Assembly (NCBI GenBank): GCA_949295785.1
Contig: CASFMJ010000022.1
Location: 1-53,897 of the forward strand
Origin: an uncultured Bacillota bacterium
GTDB taxonomy: Bacteria > Bacillota > Clostridia > Peptostreptococcales > Anaerovoracaceae
Direction of reading: 5' to 3'
DNA: 53,897 nucleotides
Numbering within the stretch: the first letter of the stretch is position 1; each line of letters opens with the position of its first letter. The position numbers and the translations under genes are program-made. Positions 1 through 8,263 of the stretch are shown here, one piece after another. Under the pieces are notes generated by a model. That model searched no databases and was not told where the DNA came from. It worked only from the letters and a program-made list of their open reading frames with translations.

Positions 1-54
1 CGCATTACGTGTTGTACGCGTACCGCGAGGAACAAGGGCTATGCCCGAATGTGA
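1..54 (+). CDS. C-terminal end of an unidentified protein (partial)
   Basis: Frame 1 is open from the window edge to a TGA at 52-54 and would give a 17-residue basic tail ending NKGYARM. A good intrinsic terminator follows at once, which supports a real gene ending here on the + strand. Nothing in so short a tail identifies the protein. It could also be non-coding. Confidence 0.25.
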   Translation, partial: RITCCTRTARNKGYARM

Positions 55-58
55 AAAA

Positions 59-87
59 CCCCGCGTTTCACGCGGGGATGGTTTTTT
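59..87. terminator. Bidirectional intrinsic terminator
   Basis: A perfect 7-bp GC stem CCCCGCG/CGCGGGG (59-65 and 71-77) has a 5-nt loop. On the + strand six T follow after four bases (82-87). On the - strand the stem is followed directly by TTTTTC. It can end the transcript entering from the left and the leftward arsR transcript. Confidence 0.75.
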
Positions 88-142
88 AAATGAAATATTC
101 CCATAAGGTATACAGCAATTCTGATAAAGCAGTTAAACAGCA

Positions 143-457
143 CTATTCACATTCCTTTCCGTGAAGTTTATGTTCTATGTGAATAAAAGCAATGTCAATA
201 ATATCCACTACATGCTGGTCGTCAAGGCTGTAGAATATGTTTTTTCCATCACGGCGCGACTTGACCAGTCCTTCTTCTTTTAAAATCTTAAGCTGGTGTG
301 ATACAGCAGATTTTGTCATGTTTACATTTTCTGCGATATCGTCCACACAGACTTCATCATGAGCTATGGTGCACAATATTTTCATACGTGTTTCATTACC
401 AACAACCTTGAAAAAAGAAGCGGCCTTAGGTATAAGTTCATGTATTTGCTGTTTCAT
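143..457 (-). CDS. ArsR/SmtB-family metal-sensing repressor, zinc-type (CzrA-like)
   Basis: A 104-residue winged-helix repressor, normal length for ArsR/SmtB. The recognition helix is about residues 46-62 (MTKSAVSHQLKILKEEG), followed by the wing RRDGKNIFYSL. The C-terminal helix carries D80, H82, H93 and H96. This is exactly the DxH-x10-HxxH spacing of the alpha-5 Zn/Co site of CzrA (D84, H86, H97, H100). The alpha-3 cysteine pair of arsenic and cadmium sensors is not present; only C37 is there. Family knowledge says metal binding releases DNA and derepresses a metal efflux gene. No metal transporter lies in the window, so the target is off to the left or elsewhere. The AGAGGA ribosome site upstream of 457 supports this start. 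Confidence 0.88.
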   Translation of the reverse strand: MKQQIHELIPKAASFFKVVGNETRMKILCTIAHDEVCVDDIAENVNMTKSAVSHQLKILKEEGLVKSRRDGKNIFYSLDDQHVVDIIDIAFIHIEHKLHGKECE

Positions 458-554
458 TATACTTTTCCTCTTTGATGATGTTTTTTCGCCGTATATTGCT
501 GCACAAATTTTTCAAATGTATTATGATACCTGATATTCTGCATATGGCAAAGAA

Positions 555-1856
555 TCATTTTCCTCTTTCGTAATAAAGTTTCATTTCTTCATCAGGTACC
601 ATGCTGCCGCCTGTAGCCCACAATATATGGGTCGAATCGGCCATTTTATCTTTCAGATCATGAACCTTTATATAGTCTTCCGAAGAGGCAATAAGAGACG
701 GTCCGGTAAAAGAAGCGCATGCAGAGGGCTCGATATAGATTTTTTCTCTGTCGGCAAGCTGTGCAAGGAATTTGTATAACCTGGTGTCATCTATGGTGTA
801 ACAGCCGTCAAGGAGAGTATCCATGATTGTTCCAACAAGCCGTGAAGGGCGGCCTACTGCAAGTCCGTCAGCGTCTGTAATACCGTCAAGACCTATATCA
901 CGGACAGCGATACCGTCATGAAGTCCTGTGATAAGGCCCAGTGTCATACACGGTGCGTGAGTAGGTTCAGCAAACAGGACATGTACATTGTCACCTAAAA
1001 TTTCCTTAAGACCGAAAGCCACACCCCCTGGAGCACCGCCTACACCGCAAGGGATATAAACAAACAGCGGGTGGTCTTTGTCAACAGTTATATCAGCATT
1101 CTTTAGCTGAGGAATAAGCCTTTTTGCAGCTACTGAATATCCCAGAAAAAGATCCTGGGAACCTTCATCGTCTACAAAATGGCACATGGGATCAGAAGCT
1201 GCCTCTTTTCTTCCTTCTGCCACTGCTTTCTGATAATCGTCAGGATATTCAATGACTGTAGCGCCTTTGGAACGCAAAAGATCTTTTTTCCACTGCCTGG
1301 CATCAGCAGACATGTGGACAGTTACATTGAATCCAAGTTTTGCGCTTATTATACCTATGGAAAGGCCAAGATTGCCGGTAGAACCTACTGCTACAGAATA
1401 GCGGCTGAAAAGTTCTCTGAACTTATCGCTGTTAAGTTTTGAATAATCGTCATCAGGTGACAGAAGACCTTTTTCTGTTGCAATAGTTTCTGCCAGTTTA
1501 AGGACTTCGTATATTCCGCCACGCGCCTTGATGGATCCGGAAATGGGAAGATGACTGTCACATTTAAGAAACAGTCTGCCATCAAATTTACCACAATAAT
1601 GTTCAAGAAAAGGTTTCATTTTTTCTATCTCTACCAGGTTAGATTCTATTATTCCGCCTGATTTTGCCGTCTCCGGAAAGGCTGATGCAATATATGGCGC
1701 AAAACGGGCAAGCCTTTTTTCGGCATCTTCTATATCACTCATACCAAAGGGTAGAGAAGCTTCAGCTCCGGCTTTGGGATTTATCCAGAAAATTTCCCGG
1801 CATTCTGTCATTTTGTCTATTATGGGATTAGCCACCATCAGCTTTTTTATGTCCAT
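555..1856 (-). CDS. dsdA: D-serine dehydratase (D-serine ammonia-lyase)
   Basis: PLP enzyme converting D-serine to pyruvate and ammonia. At 433 residues it is close to E. coli DsdA (442). The PLP lysine is K110 in SGSIKARGG. The phosphate-binding loop is seen in [11 protein letters not shown] and [10 protein letters not shown], and the C-terminal ATGGSMVP segment is typical. The start is set by a strong AGGAGG upstream of 1856. It lies 14 nt behind the phosphoesterase gene and is probably co-transcribed with it. No dsdC regulator or D-serine permease is adjacent, so it may serve detoxification or amino-acid fermentation. Confidence 0.93.
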   Translation of the reverse strand: MDIKKLMVANPIIDKMTECREIFWINPKAGAEASLPFGMSDIEDAEKRLARFAPYIASAFPETAKSGGIIESNLVEIEKMKPFLEHYCGKFDGRLFLKCDSHLPISGSIKARGGIYEVLKLAETIATEKGLLSPDDDYSKLNSDKFRELFSRYSVAVGSTGNLGLSIGIISAKLGFNVTVHMSADARQWKKDLLRSKGATVIEYPDDYQKAVAEGRKEAASDPMCHFVDDEGSQDLFLGYSVAAKRLIPQLKNADITVDKDHPLFVYIPCGVGGAPGGVAFGLKEILGDNVHVLFAEPTHAPCMTLGLITGLHDGIAVRDIGLDGITDADGLAVGRPSRLVGTIMDTLLDGCYTIDDTRLYKFLAQLADREKIYIEPSACASFTGPSLIASSEDYIKVHDLKDKMADSTHILWATGGSMVPDEEMKLYYERGK

Positions 1857-1870
1857 TTTTTACCTCCTGA

Positions 1871-2467
1871 TTAAAATCTGTCACTATAATTTATTAGGTT
1901 TCTGAGACGTCCGGCAGTTATCTTTGATCTGCCGGAACTGCCGCTTTTAGGACCGTTACTTTTTCCATCATCTAAAAGAAAATCTTCATATCTGTATATT
2001 TTTCCCCAGATGCCATCAGAACCGGTCTGAATTATACCGAATGTGCCTCCTGAACCATCTCGTGGACGTGACAGGCTTCCGGGATTCATAAGATGAAGAC
2101 CGTCTGTTTCCACATATATACTTCTGTGAGTGTGACCGAAGAAAGCTCCCACACATCCGTTTTCCTCTGCTTTATAACATAGCCGCTGCAGATCATGACC
2201 CACATTTTCCATATGCCCGTGAGTGATAAGAAAGTCTCCGGCCTCTGTTTCAAGAACTGAAAAGCCTTCATACGAAAATTCTCCGTCACAGTTACCTTTT
2301 ACTGCTGCCACGGGTATACCGCATCGCATACGTATGGTCATAGCGTCATCATACATATCACCGCAGTGGACTATCATCTGAACGGGAGATTCCCGGTTTA
2401 ATTTTTCAAACACCTTAAAGAAACGGGTCAGATCACCGTGGGTGTCACTTAAAATCAGAATACGCAT
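1871..2467 (-). CDS. YfcE/MJ0936-type metallophosphoesterase
   Basis: Calcineurin-like phosphodiesterase with the full di-metal motif set: D8 and H10 (SDTH), G36-D37, G58-N59, H83/H85 (THGH) and the GHTH of residues 111-114, then NPGS. Family members hydrolyse phosphodiesters such as 2',3'-cNMP or bis-pNPP in vitro; the true substrate is unknown. At 198 residues it is longer than the usual 160-185 because of a Ser/Gly/Lys-rich C-terminal tail. It is the first gene of a leftward unit with dsdA and arsR. AAAGGA precedes the start, and a TATACT -10-like hexamer lies further upstream. Confidence 0.85.
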   Translation of the reverse strand: MRILILSDTHGDLTRFFKVFEKLNRESPVQMIVHCGDMYDDAMTIRMRCGIPVAAVKGNCDGEFSYEGFSVLETEAGDFLITHGHMENVGHDLQRLCYKAEENGCVGAFFGHTHRSIYVETDGLHLMNPGSLSRPRDGSGGTFGIIQTGSDGIWGKIYRYEDFLLDDGKSNGPKSGSSGRSKITAGRLRNLINYSDRF

Positions 2468-2553
2468 AAAAATATCCTTTCTATTCCTTTAGTATAACAT
2501 AGAAATCCGTAATATTGTATGATAAAATAAAAGAAGTTGGGGAGGTGGATCTC

Positions 2554-3324
2554 ATGGAGGGAGAAATCAGAAGAGATGCTGTCACGCAAATACGTAAACA
2601 TCTGGTTATATTAAATAACAGAATGCCGTTTGAACCTGGTATCAGAAAATATTTTTCTGATATCGAAGAACGTGAGTGGGTCCGCCTTAACATGCGGCTT
2701 GAGGGAAGTGTGCTTTCAGCAGGGCAGATAGATGCCATATCAGATGGTGAAGTTTGCCTGGGAATTTCTGTGGCAGATCATCTTAAAATTTCGGTTTTGA
2801 AAGAACTGCTTGAAAAAATGCGGCAGATGGCTCAGATGAAACGCATTCTTGATCTTGGCGCCATAGATGAGTTTTATCACGTGATATCAGGAGCAACAGA
2901 TAAATCTGACAGAGAAAAATACGTATACAGAAGAAAAAATATCATACTGAGGGAACTGGATCTTACTCCGGCCATTCCTGCGGATATTCCTGAAAAAATG
3001 GATGCTCTGGCAGCCGAATTAATACAGGCTGAAGGTGCGGAACCGGGGGGAAGCCATATGTTTCTTCATGCTGCCTATATACATAACAGACTGATAATGA
3101 TATCACCGTATGGAGAGGAAGATAAACTTCTTGCAAGGGCTGCTGCTTCATATTATATAATGTCAAAAGGCTTTCCGGCAGTGGTGCCGCATATGAAAGA
3201 AAGCGAATATAACAAGGTGATATTAAAATATATAAAAAACAAAGGTATTACAGATTCCGCATATATGTGGCAGGATGCCATGCTTGAAAGGCTGGGTCTT
3301 ATGAGACAGTTGACCCGATATTGA
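2554..3324 (+). CDS. Fic-fold protein with degenerate active site
   Basis: The C-terminal half keeps the layout of a Fic domain: a YxYRR segment, then AAYIHNRLIMISPYGEEDK leading to LLARAAASYY and GFPAV. The canonical motif HPFx[DE]GN[GK]RxxR becomes SPYGEEDKLLAR (residues 184-195). The catalytic His is Ser, the GN pair is ED and the first Arg is Leu, so AMP transfer looks impossible. An LEGS segment near residue 49 recalls the inhibitory helix (S/T)xxxE(G/N) of regulated Fic proteins. I place the start at ATG 2554 because GGGGAGG lies at 2539-2545; an in-frame TTG at 2515 has no such site. The role is unknown, perhaps protein or nucleotide binding. It is divergent from the phosphoesterase. 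Confidence 0.65.
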   Translation: MEGEIRRDAVTQIRKHLVILNNRMPFEPGIRKYFSDIEEREWVRLNMRLEGSVLSAGQIDAISDGEVCLGISVADHLKISVLKELLEKMRQMAQMKRILDLGAIDEFYHVISGATDKSDREKYVYRRKNIILRELDLTPAIPADIPEKMDALAAELIQAEGAEPGGSHMFLHAAYIHNRLIMISPYGEEDKLLARAAASYYIMSKGFPAVVPHMKESEYNKVILKYIKNKGITDSAYMWQDAMLERLGLMRQLTRY

Positions 3325-3357
3325 AGTTGGGGTATTATAAAAACATCAGGAGAGAAT

Positions 3358-4650
3358 ATGGAAGCACAAAGAAAAAAAATAAGGAGCAGATACGTCAAGC
3401 TGGGTCTGACAATATTTCTGGCGGGTCTTGGTATATTGCTGTGCTATTATCTGCTTTACAATACTGAAAATGTAAAAAATTTACTGGGGAAAATCAACGG
3501 GATACTGACACCGTTTTATCTTGGGATAATAATGGCATATCTTCTGTGCCCGATATATAACGGCACGCTCAGTCTTGTATACAGACTCAACAGAGGAAGA
3601 TTCAGAAAACATCTGACAGATTATAAACTGGCCAGAATAGTTGCCACTGTAGTGTCGTTTATAGTACTGATTGTTGTACTTTCAGGATTTTTTATTCTGG
3701 TGATACCCGAACTTGTAAACAGCATAGTAGGACTTGTCAGCGAGGTTCCGGGCTATATAGATAAAGCCGTTGACTGGATAGAGAAAACAGTTGTGGAAAA
3801 TCCTGAACTTGCACAGCTGCTGGAAGGAAGACTGGAATCTGCGTCAGATTCTATAATGGAATGGGGTCAGAACAATATGCTGCCTGGCATGGAAGCTCTG
3901 CTGACACAGGTATCCATGGGTATTGTGGGCACCTTCAGCGTGATGGTAGACTTTCTTGTTTCACTTATAATATGTATATATGTACTCAACAGCAAGGAAA
4001 TCTTTCTTGCTCAGGCAAAAAAATTTGTGCTGGCCGTATTTTCAAAGGACAGAGCATCCAGACTGTTTGAACTGGGTGAATTGTGCGACAGCACTTTCGG
4101 AGGCTTCATCAACGGAAAAATAATAGATTCCATAATCATAGGTATAATATGTTTCATAGCCATGTCCGTGCTCAATCTGCCTCTTACAATGCTCATAAGC
4201 GTAGTGGTGGGTCTGACAAATGTTATACCTTTTTTCGGACCGTTTATAGGGGCTATACCCTCGGCTATACTGCTGCTTTTTATAGATCCGATGGCGGCGC
4301 TGAAGTTTGTTATAATGGTATTTATCCTGCAGCAGCTTGACGGCAATGTAATTGGACCGAAAATACTGGGAAAAACCACCAGACTGGCCAGCTTCTGGGT
4401 AATGTTTGCAATAATTGTAGGCGGTGGACTGTTCGGATTCATAGGAATGATACTTGGAGTACCCACAATGGCCATATTCTACATATATGCCTCGAGATTT
4501 ATCAATAACAGACTTATTAAAAAAAATTTCAGTGATAAGACTCAGGTCTATGAAAACTTTGAAAAATACAGAATAAACAAGGAGGACATCTTTGGAAAAG
4601 ATTCGTGCAGACCTATTACAAAAGTTGAAAGAGGAAATGGAGAAGGCTGA
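3358..4650 (+). CDS. AI-2E family (PerM/UPF0118) membrane transporter
   Basis: A 430-residue polytopic protein with an N-terminal pair of membrane segments (about residues 13-33 and 50-70), a further segment near 95-120, a long extracytoplasmic helical region, and four or more C-terminal segments. The motifs PFFGPFIGAIPSAIL and GNVIGPKILG are typical of the family. Members were linked to AI-2 export, Na+/H+ exchange or peptide export; the substrate cannot be told from sequence. CAGGAGAG precedes the start. Its 3' end overlaps murB by 59 nt, so the two are translationally linked. Confidence 0.88.
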   Translation: MEAQRKKIRSRYVKLGLTIFLAGLGILLCYYLLYNTENVKNLLGKINGILTPFYLGIIMAYLLCPIYNGTLSLVYRLNRGRFRKHLTDYKLARIVATVVSFIVLIVVLSGFFILVIPELVNSIVGLVSEVPGYIDKAVDWIEKTVVENPELAQLLEGRLESASDSIMEWGQNNMLPGMEALLTQVSMGIVGTFSVMVDFLVSLIICIYVLNSKEIFLAQAKKFVLAVFSKDRASRLFELGELCDSTFGGFINGKIIDSIIIGIICFIAMSVLNLPLTMLISVVVGLTNVIPFFGPFIGAIPSAILLLFIDPMAALKFVIMVFILQQLDGNVIGPKILGKTTRLASFWVMFAIIVGGGLFGFIGMILGVPTMAIFYIYASRFINNRLIKKNFSDKTQVYENFEKYRINKEDIFGKDSCRPITKVERGNGEG

Positions 4651-5521
4651 GATACATTTTGAAGAAAACGTATCCATGAGCAGGTATACTTCCTTTAAAG
4701 CCGGAGGAAATGCTGCATTGCTGGCTCAGGCTAAAAGTCATGACCAGCTGAAAACTCTGCTGCAGATTGCCTGCAGTGAAAAAGTGCCTCATATACTCTT
4801 GGGAAACGGTTCCAATACTCTTTTTAAAGACAGTGGATATGAAGGAATAGTAATAAGACTTTCGGATGACATGGCATATGTAAGCGTCATGGATGACGGC
4901 GTGACAGTCAGGGCAGGGGCTTCTATATTACTCTCTACTCTATCCCGGATTCTTCTCGATGAAAATCTCACAGGTTTTGAGTTTGCATCAGGCATACCGG
5001 GCAGCCTTGGTGGTGCTCTGTTCATGAATGCCGGTGCCTATGGAGGAGAAATAAAACAGGTTGTTCGGGAGGTAAAGACAGTCTCTTTCGACGGAACGGC
5101 GGAAAAAATATTTTCTGCCGATGAAATGGACTTCGGATACAGACACAGCATCCTTCAGGAAAACGGGTATATAGCAGTTGAAGCAGTAATTGAATTAAAA
5201 AGAGGAGATCATGAAAAGATAGCGCAGGAAATGAAAGTCTTGTCAGAAAAGAGAAACAGCAGACAGCCGGTCAGCTATCCTTCCGCAGGAAGTACATTTA
5301 AAAGACCTGAAGGACATTTTGCCGGAAAACTGATAGAAGATGCAGGAATGAAAGGTGTGACTGTTGGAGGAGCTCAGGTTTCACCTCTTCACAGCGGATT
5401 TATAATAAACACCGGAGGCGCCACAGCTACTGACATCATTGATCTGATAACACTGGTACAGAACAGAGTATATGACAAAAGCGGTGTGATGCTTGAGCCG
5501 GAAGTCAGGATAATAGGATAG
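4592..5521 (+). CDS. murB: UDP-N-acetylenolpyruvoylglucosamine reductase
   Basis: NADPH/FAD enzyme of peptidoglycan precursor synthesis that reduces UDP-GlcNAc-enolpyruvate to UDP-MurNAc. The 309-residue type II form is seen. FAD-binding motifs are LGNGSNTL and GIPGSLGGALFMNAGAYGG. The catalytic Ser lies in SAGSTFKRP, and the C-terminal LEPEVRIIG ends normally. The start is a TTG at 4592 six bases behind a perfect AAGGAGG (4579-4585), inside the end of the permease gene. It heads the conserved murB-PHP-rapZ-whiA neighbourhood of Firmicutes. Confidence 0.95.
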   Translation: MEKIRADLLQKLKEEMEKAEIHFEENVSMSRYTSFKAGGNAALLAQAKSHDQLKTLLQIACSEKVPHILLGNGSNTLFKDSGYEGIVIRLSDDMAYVSVMDDGVTVRAGASILLSTLSRILLDENLTGFEFASGIPGSLGGALFMNAGAYGGEIKQVVREVKTVSFDGTAEKIFSADEMDFGYRHSILQENGYIAVEAVIELKRGDHEKIAQEMKVLSEKRNSRQPVSYPSAGSTFKRPEGHFAGKLIEDAGMKGVTVGGAQVSPLHSGFIINTGGATATDIIDLITLVQNRVYDKSGVMLEPEVRIIG

Positions 5522-5527
5522 AGATGT

Positions 5528-6277
5528 ATGAACAGTTACAGAAGCATTATACAAAAATACAGAATGATATACGATCACCACACACATACTGTGTATTCTC
5601 ATGGTAAAGGAAGCATAGAGGATAATGTGAGGGTGGCGTCAGAAAAAGGCCTTGAATCAATAGCAATAACAGATCATGGACCGGGACATCTGACATATGG
5701 CATAAACCATGAAAAAATTCCACAGATGCGCCGGGAGATAGCAAGGCTCAGGGAAAAATATCCCAACGTCAGAGTACTGTTAGGGGTAGAAGCCAATACC
5801 GTAAGGACATGGCCATATCTTGATGTAGAAGATACAGCTTCCTTTGACATATTGCTGGCAGGGTATCATTTTGGAATCCTAAAAGCCGGAATGGTTCCCA
5901 ATTATATAAGCAACAGGACGGGACTTTTCAGAAGTGACACATCGTCACTTATGGTGAAAAACACAGACATGATCCTGAATGCCTTGTATAATAATCATAT
6001 TGATATATTGACCCATCCGGGAGATAAAGGTCCGTTCGACATCAGGGATATAGCAAGGGCATGTGAAGATACCGGCACTATGGTGGAGATCAATGCCAAG
6101 CATAAACATCTTACTGTAGAAGAAATAAAAATTGCAGCCGGATTTGATGTGAAGTTTATAATAGGAAGCGATGCACATATTCCGGAAAAGGTTGGTGATT
6201 TTGAAGAACCATTAGCCAGGGCGCTTGAAGCGGGACTTGATCCGGACAGGATAGTAAACATACAGAAAATCGGATGA
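5528..6277 (+). CDS. PHP-domain phosphoesterase
   Basis: The N-terminal HTH (H18, H20), H25, the DHG triad (residues 49-51), E88 in GVEANT, THPGDKG and the terminal SDAH make up the metal ligands of the PHP superfamily (polymerase and histidinol phosphatase). At 249 residues it resembles stand-alone YcdX-like or histidinol-phosphatase-like hydrolases. The substrate is not evident. It lies 6 nt behind murB and 31 nt before rapZ. A PHP gene between murB and rapZ is a common clostridial arrangement, so it is unlikely to be the histidine pathway enzyme. Confidence 0.85.
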   Translation: MNSYRSIIQKYRMIYDHHTHTVYSHGKGSIEDNVRVASEKGLESIAITDHGPGHLTYGINHEKIPQMRREIARLREKYPNVRVLLGVEANTVRTWPYLDVEDTASFDILLAGYHFGILKAGMVPNYISNRTGLFRSDTSSLMVKNTDMILNALYNNHIDILTHPGDKGPFDIRDIARACEDTGTMVEINAKHKHLTVEEIKIAAGFDVKFIIGSDAHIPEKVGDFEEPLARALEAGLDPDRIVNIQKIG

Positions 6278-6308
6278 CAGCAGAAAAACAGCAGGAAAGG
6301 AAAAAAAT

Positions 6309-7160
6309 ATGGAAGTCGTTCTGATAACAGGTCTTTCCGGAGCAGGAAAGACCAAGGCCGCTGACTGGTTTGAAGATAAAGGATATTATTGTGTTGACAA
6401 TATGCCTCCGGCATTGATAAAAAATTTCATAGATCTTGCAAACACAGGGAAAAGAAAGATAGACAAGGCAGCTTTTGTAACGGATATACGGGGAGGCCTG
6501 TTTTTTGGTGATCTGAAAGAAGCTGTAATGGATCTTGAAGATGATATGAATGTGGACTTCAAGATATTGTTTATCGAAGCTTCAGATGAAACTCTTATAC
6601 GCAGGTATAACGAAACAAGAAGGAACCATCCGCTTTCAGACAGTGTGATAACTAAAAGCACCATCGAGACCGAAAGAGAAAGACTGGCTGAACTCAGGTC
6701 TCTTGCAGATTATGTCATAGACACATCATCCCTTAAAGTTGCCGAGATGAATTCGGAACTGGATAAGCTTTTTGGAAGCAAAACAAAAAAAGACAGTTTT
6801 GTGATCAATTTCATATCATTCGGTTATAAACACGGTATGCCTTCTGCTGCCGACTGGATAATAGATGTCAGATTTATTCCCAATCCATATTATATTTCCA
6901 GCCTGAAAAAACTTACAGGAAACAACAAGAAAGTATCACAGTATGTGCTTAAACAGAAGGTCGCCATGGAATTTACCGAAAAACTTACAGTAATGCTTAA
7001 AGAGATAATTCCATGCTATGTGAAAGAGGGTAAATACAGCCTTACAGTGGCTTTTGGCTGCACCGGAGGACAACACCGGTCTGTTACTATGGCTAATGAG
7101 TTTTATAAGATATTTACTGATGAAGGACTGAGGGTAACACTTGAACATCGTGATTTATGA
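6309..7160 (+). CDS. rapZ: RNase adapter / nucleotide-binding protein RapZ (YvcJ)
   Basis: P-loop GLSGAGKT at residues 8-15 and the diagnostic C-terminal FGCTGGQHRSV (from about residue 249). At 283 residues it is full length. In E. coli RapZ binds glucosamine-6-phosphate and directs RNase E to GlmZ; the Firmicute YvcJ hydrolyses nucleotides and affects competence. Its role here is inferred only. A strong promoter for the next gene (TTGAAC-17-TATAAT) is embedded in and just after its 3' end. Confidence 0.93.
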   Translation: MEVVLITGLSGAGKTKAADWFEDKGYYCVDNMPPALIKNFIDLANTGKRKIDKAAFVTDIRGGLFFGDLKEAVMDLEDDMNVDFKILFIEASDETLIRRYNETRRNHPLSDSVITKSTIETERERLAELRSLADYVIDTSSLKVAEMNSELDKLFGSKTKKDSFVINFISFGYKHGMPSAADWIIDVRFIPNPYYISSLKKLTGNNKKVSQYVLKQKVAMEFTEKLTVMLKEIIPCYVKEGKYSLTVAFGCTGGQHRSVTMANEFYKIFTDEGLRVTLEHRDL

Positions 7161-7169
7161 TGATATAAT
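7141..7169 (+). promoter_or_regulatory. Promoter of the kce gene
   Basis: TTGAAC (7141-7146), a 17-bp spacer and perfect TATAAT (7164-7169). The -35 lies inside the last codons of rapZ. Transcription would begin near 7176, giving a leader of about 36 nt to the AAGGAG site and ATG 7212. Confidence 0.75.
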
Positions 7170-7211
7170 AATCTAAGTCTAATAATTCTTTTATGGATAA
7201 AGGAGATAAAA

Positions 7212-8042
7212 ATGGAAAAACTTATCATCAGCGCATGTATATGCGGCGCAGAAGTAACAAAGGAACAGAATCCTAACGTACCTTATACTGTGGAGGAGAT
7301 CGTAAGAGAAGCAAAGTCAGCTTATGATGCAGGCGCTTCCCTGATTCACCTTCATGTAAGATGGGACGACGGAACTCCTACACAGGACAAAGGCAGATTC
7401 CAGGAATGCATAGACGCAATCAGAAAGGAATGTCCTGACGCAATAATTCAGCCTTCAACAGGCGGTGCTGTAGGAATGACTGACCTTGAAAGATTACAGT
7501 CCACAGAAGTGGTTCCTACTCCGGAAATGGCCACTTTAGACTGCGGAACATGTAACTTCGGCGGAGACGAGATCTTCATCAATACTGACAATACTATAAT
7601 CAACTTTGCAAAGATAATGCAGGAAAGAGGCATAAAACCTGAATGCGAAGTTTTCGATAAGGGTATGATCGATACAGCTATGAAGACTGCTTATAAAAAG
7701 GGATATCTGACCAAACCTATTCACTGGGACTTCGTACTGGGAGTACAGATGACAGCAACTATCAGAGATCTGGTTTATATGGTAGAATCCATTCCTGAAG
7801 GTTCAACATGGACAGCTACAGGTCTTGGAAAGAATGCATGGCATATTGCTGCTGCAACTATCAGCCTTGGCGGACACGTAAGAGTTGGATTCGAAGACAA
7901 TCTGTATATGGAAAAAGGTGTACTGGCTGAATCTAACGGACAGATGGTAGCAAAGGTAGTAGAACTGGCAAAACTGCTGGGAAGAGAAGTTGCAACTCCT
8001 GCTGAAGCAAGAGAGATACTTGGTCTTGCTCCTCTTAAATAA
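7212..8042 (+). CDS. kce: 3-keto-5-aminohexanoate cleavage enzyme (BKACE family)
   Basis: A 276-residue DUF849/BKACE protein, the same length as characterised Kce. The Zn ligands H46 and H48 (IHLHVR) and an acidic ligand in GFEDN (E228) are present, as are E14 (GAE) and S82 (PSTGGA). Kce condenses 3-keto-5-aminohexanoate with acetyl-CoA to give aminobutyryl-CoA and acetoacetate in lysine fermentation. The N-terminal GAEVTKEQNPNVPYT and the tail AESNGQMVAKV fit Kce proper better than generic BKACE, but the substrate is inferred. No kamA, kamDE, kdd or kal is nearby. It has its own promoter and terminator, so it is a single-gene insert between rapZ and whiA. Confidence 0.82.
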   Translation: MEKLIISACICGAEVTKEQNPNVPYTVEEIVREAKSAYDAGASLIHLHVRWDDGTPTQDKGRFQECIDAIRKECPDAIIQPSTGGAVGMTDLERLQSTEVVPTPEMATLDCGTCNFGGDEIFINTDNTIINFAKIMQERGIKPECEVFDKGMIDTAMKTAYKKGYLTKPIHWDFVLGVQMTATIRDLVYMVESIPEGSTWTATGLGKNAWHIAAATISLGGHVRVGFEDNLYMEKGVLAESNGQMVAKVVELAKLLGREVATPAEAREILGLAPLK

Positions 8043-8059
8043 AATGATGTTTACATATA

Positions 8060-8094
8060 CCGTCGGGATATAATCTCCCGGCGGTTTTTATTTT
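8060..8094 (+). terminator. Intrinsic terminator of kce
   Basis: A 9-bp stem CCGTCGGGA/TCCCGGCGG (8060-8068 and 8076-8084, one G-T pair) is followed by TTTTTATTTT. It isolates kce from whiA. Confidence 0.9.
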
Positions 8095-8100
8095 GCAATA

Positions 8101-8131
8101 ATGACATAATGATGCCGATGTATGATATAAT
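8101..8131 (+). promoter_or_regulatory. Probable whiA promoter
   Basis: Perfect TATAAT at 8126-8131 in an extended TATGATATAAT context. The best -35 is ATGACA at 8101-8106 with a long 19-bp spacer. A leader of about 125 nt follows before whiA, with a small ATGGC/GCCAT hairpin near 8210-8235; I recognise no riboswitch in it. Confidence 0.5.
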
Positions 8132-8263
8132 ATTTCAAAACAAAGGAAACCATATAGAATATTATGTAATAACAGATTTGGGAAACTGCCGGGTTTGAGT
8201 GTGAAAAATATGGCTTCAGGCTGTTAGCGGCCATGCCGATGCTGTTTAAGAGAGGAAAAAGAA

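Noticed and set aside
1..90. 3' end of a group II intron at the left edge, pairing with the one at the right edge
   Set aside because: No domain V/VI hairpin is visible; the only structure is a plain terminator behind a short reading frame.
4011..4677. Long antisense frames opposite the AI-2E family permease
   Set aside because: They mirror the codon bias of a membrane protein gene on the other strand; no ribosome site and no recognisable family.
5528..6277. Histidinol phosphatase of histidine synthesis
   Set aside because: The PHP fold fits, but no his genes are near and PHP genes between murB and rapZ are a general clostridial feature.
8132..8263. Riboswitch in the whiA leader
   Set aside because: Only a small ATGGC/GCCAT hairpin is seen; no conserved core of a known riboswitch and no terminator alternative.
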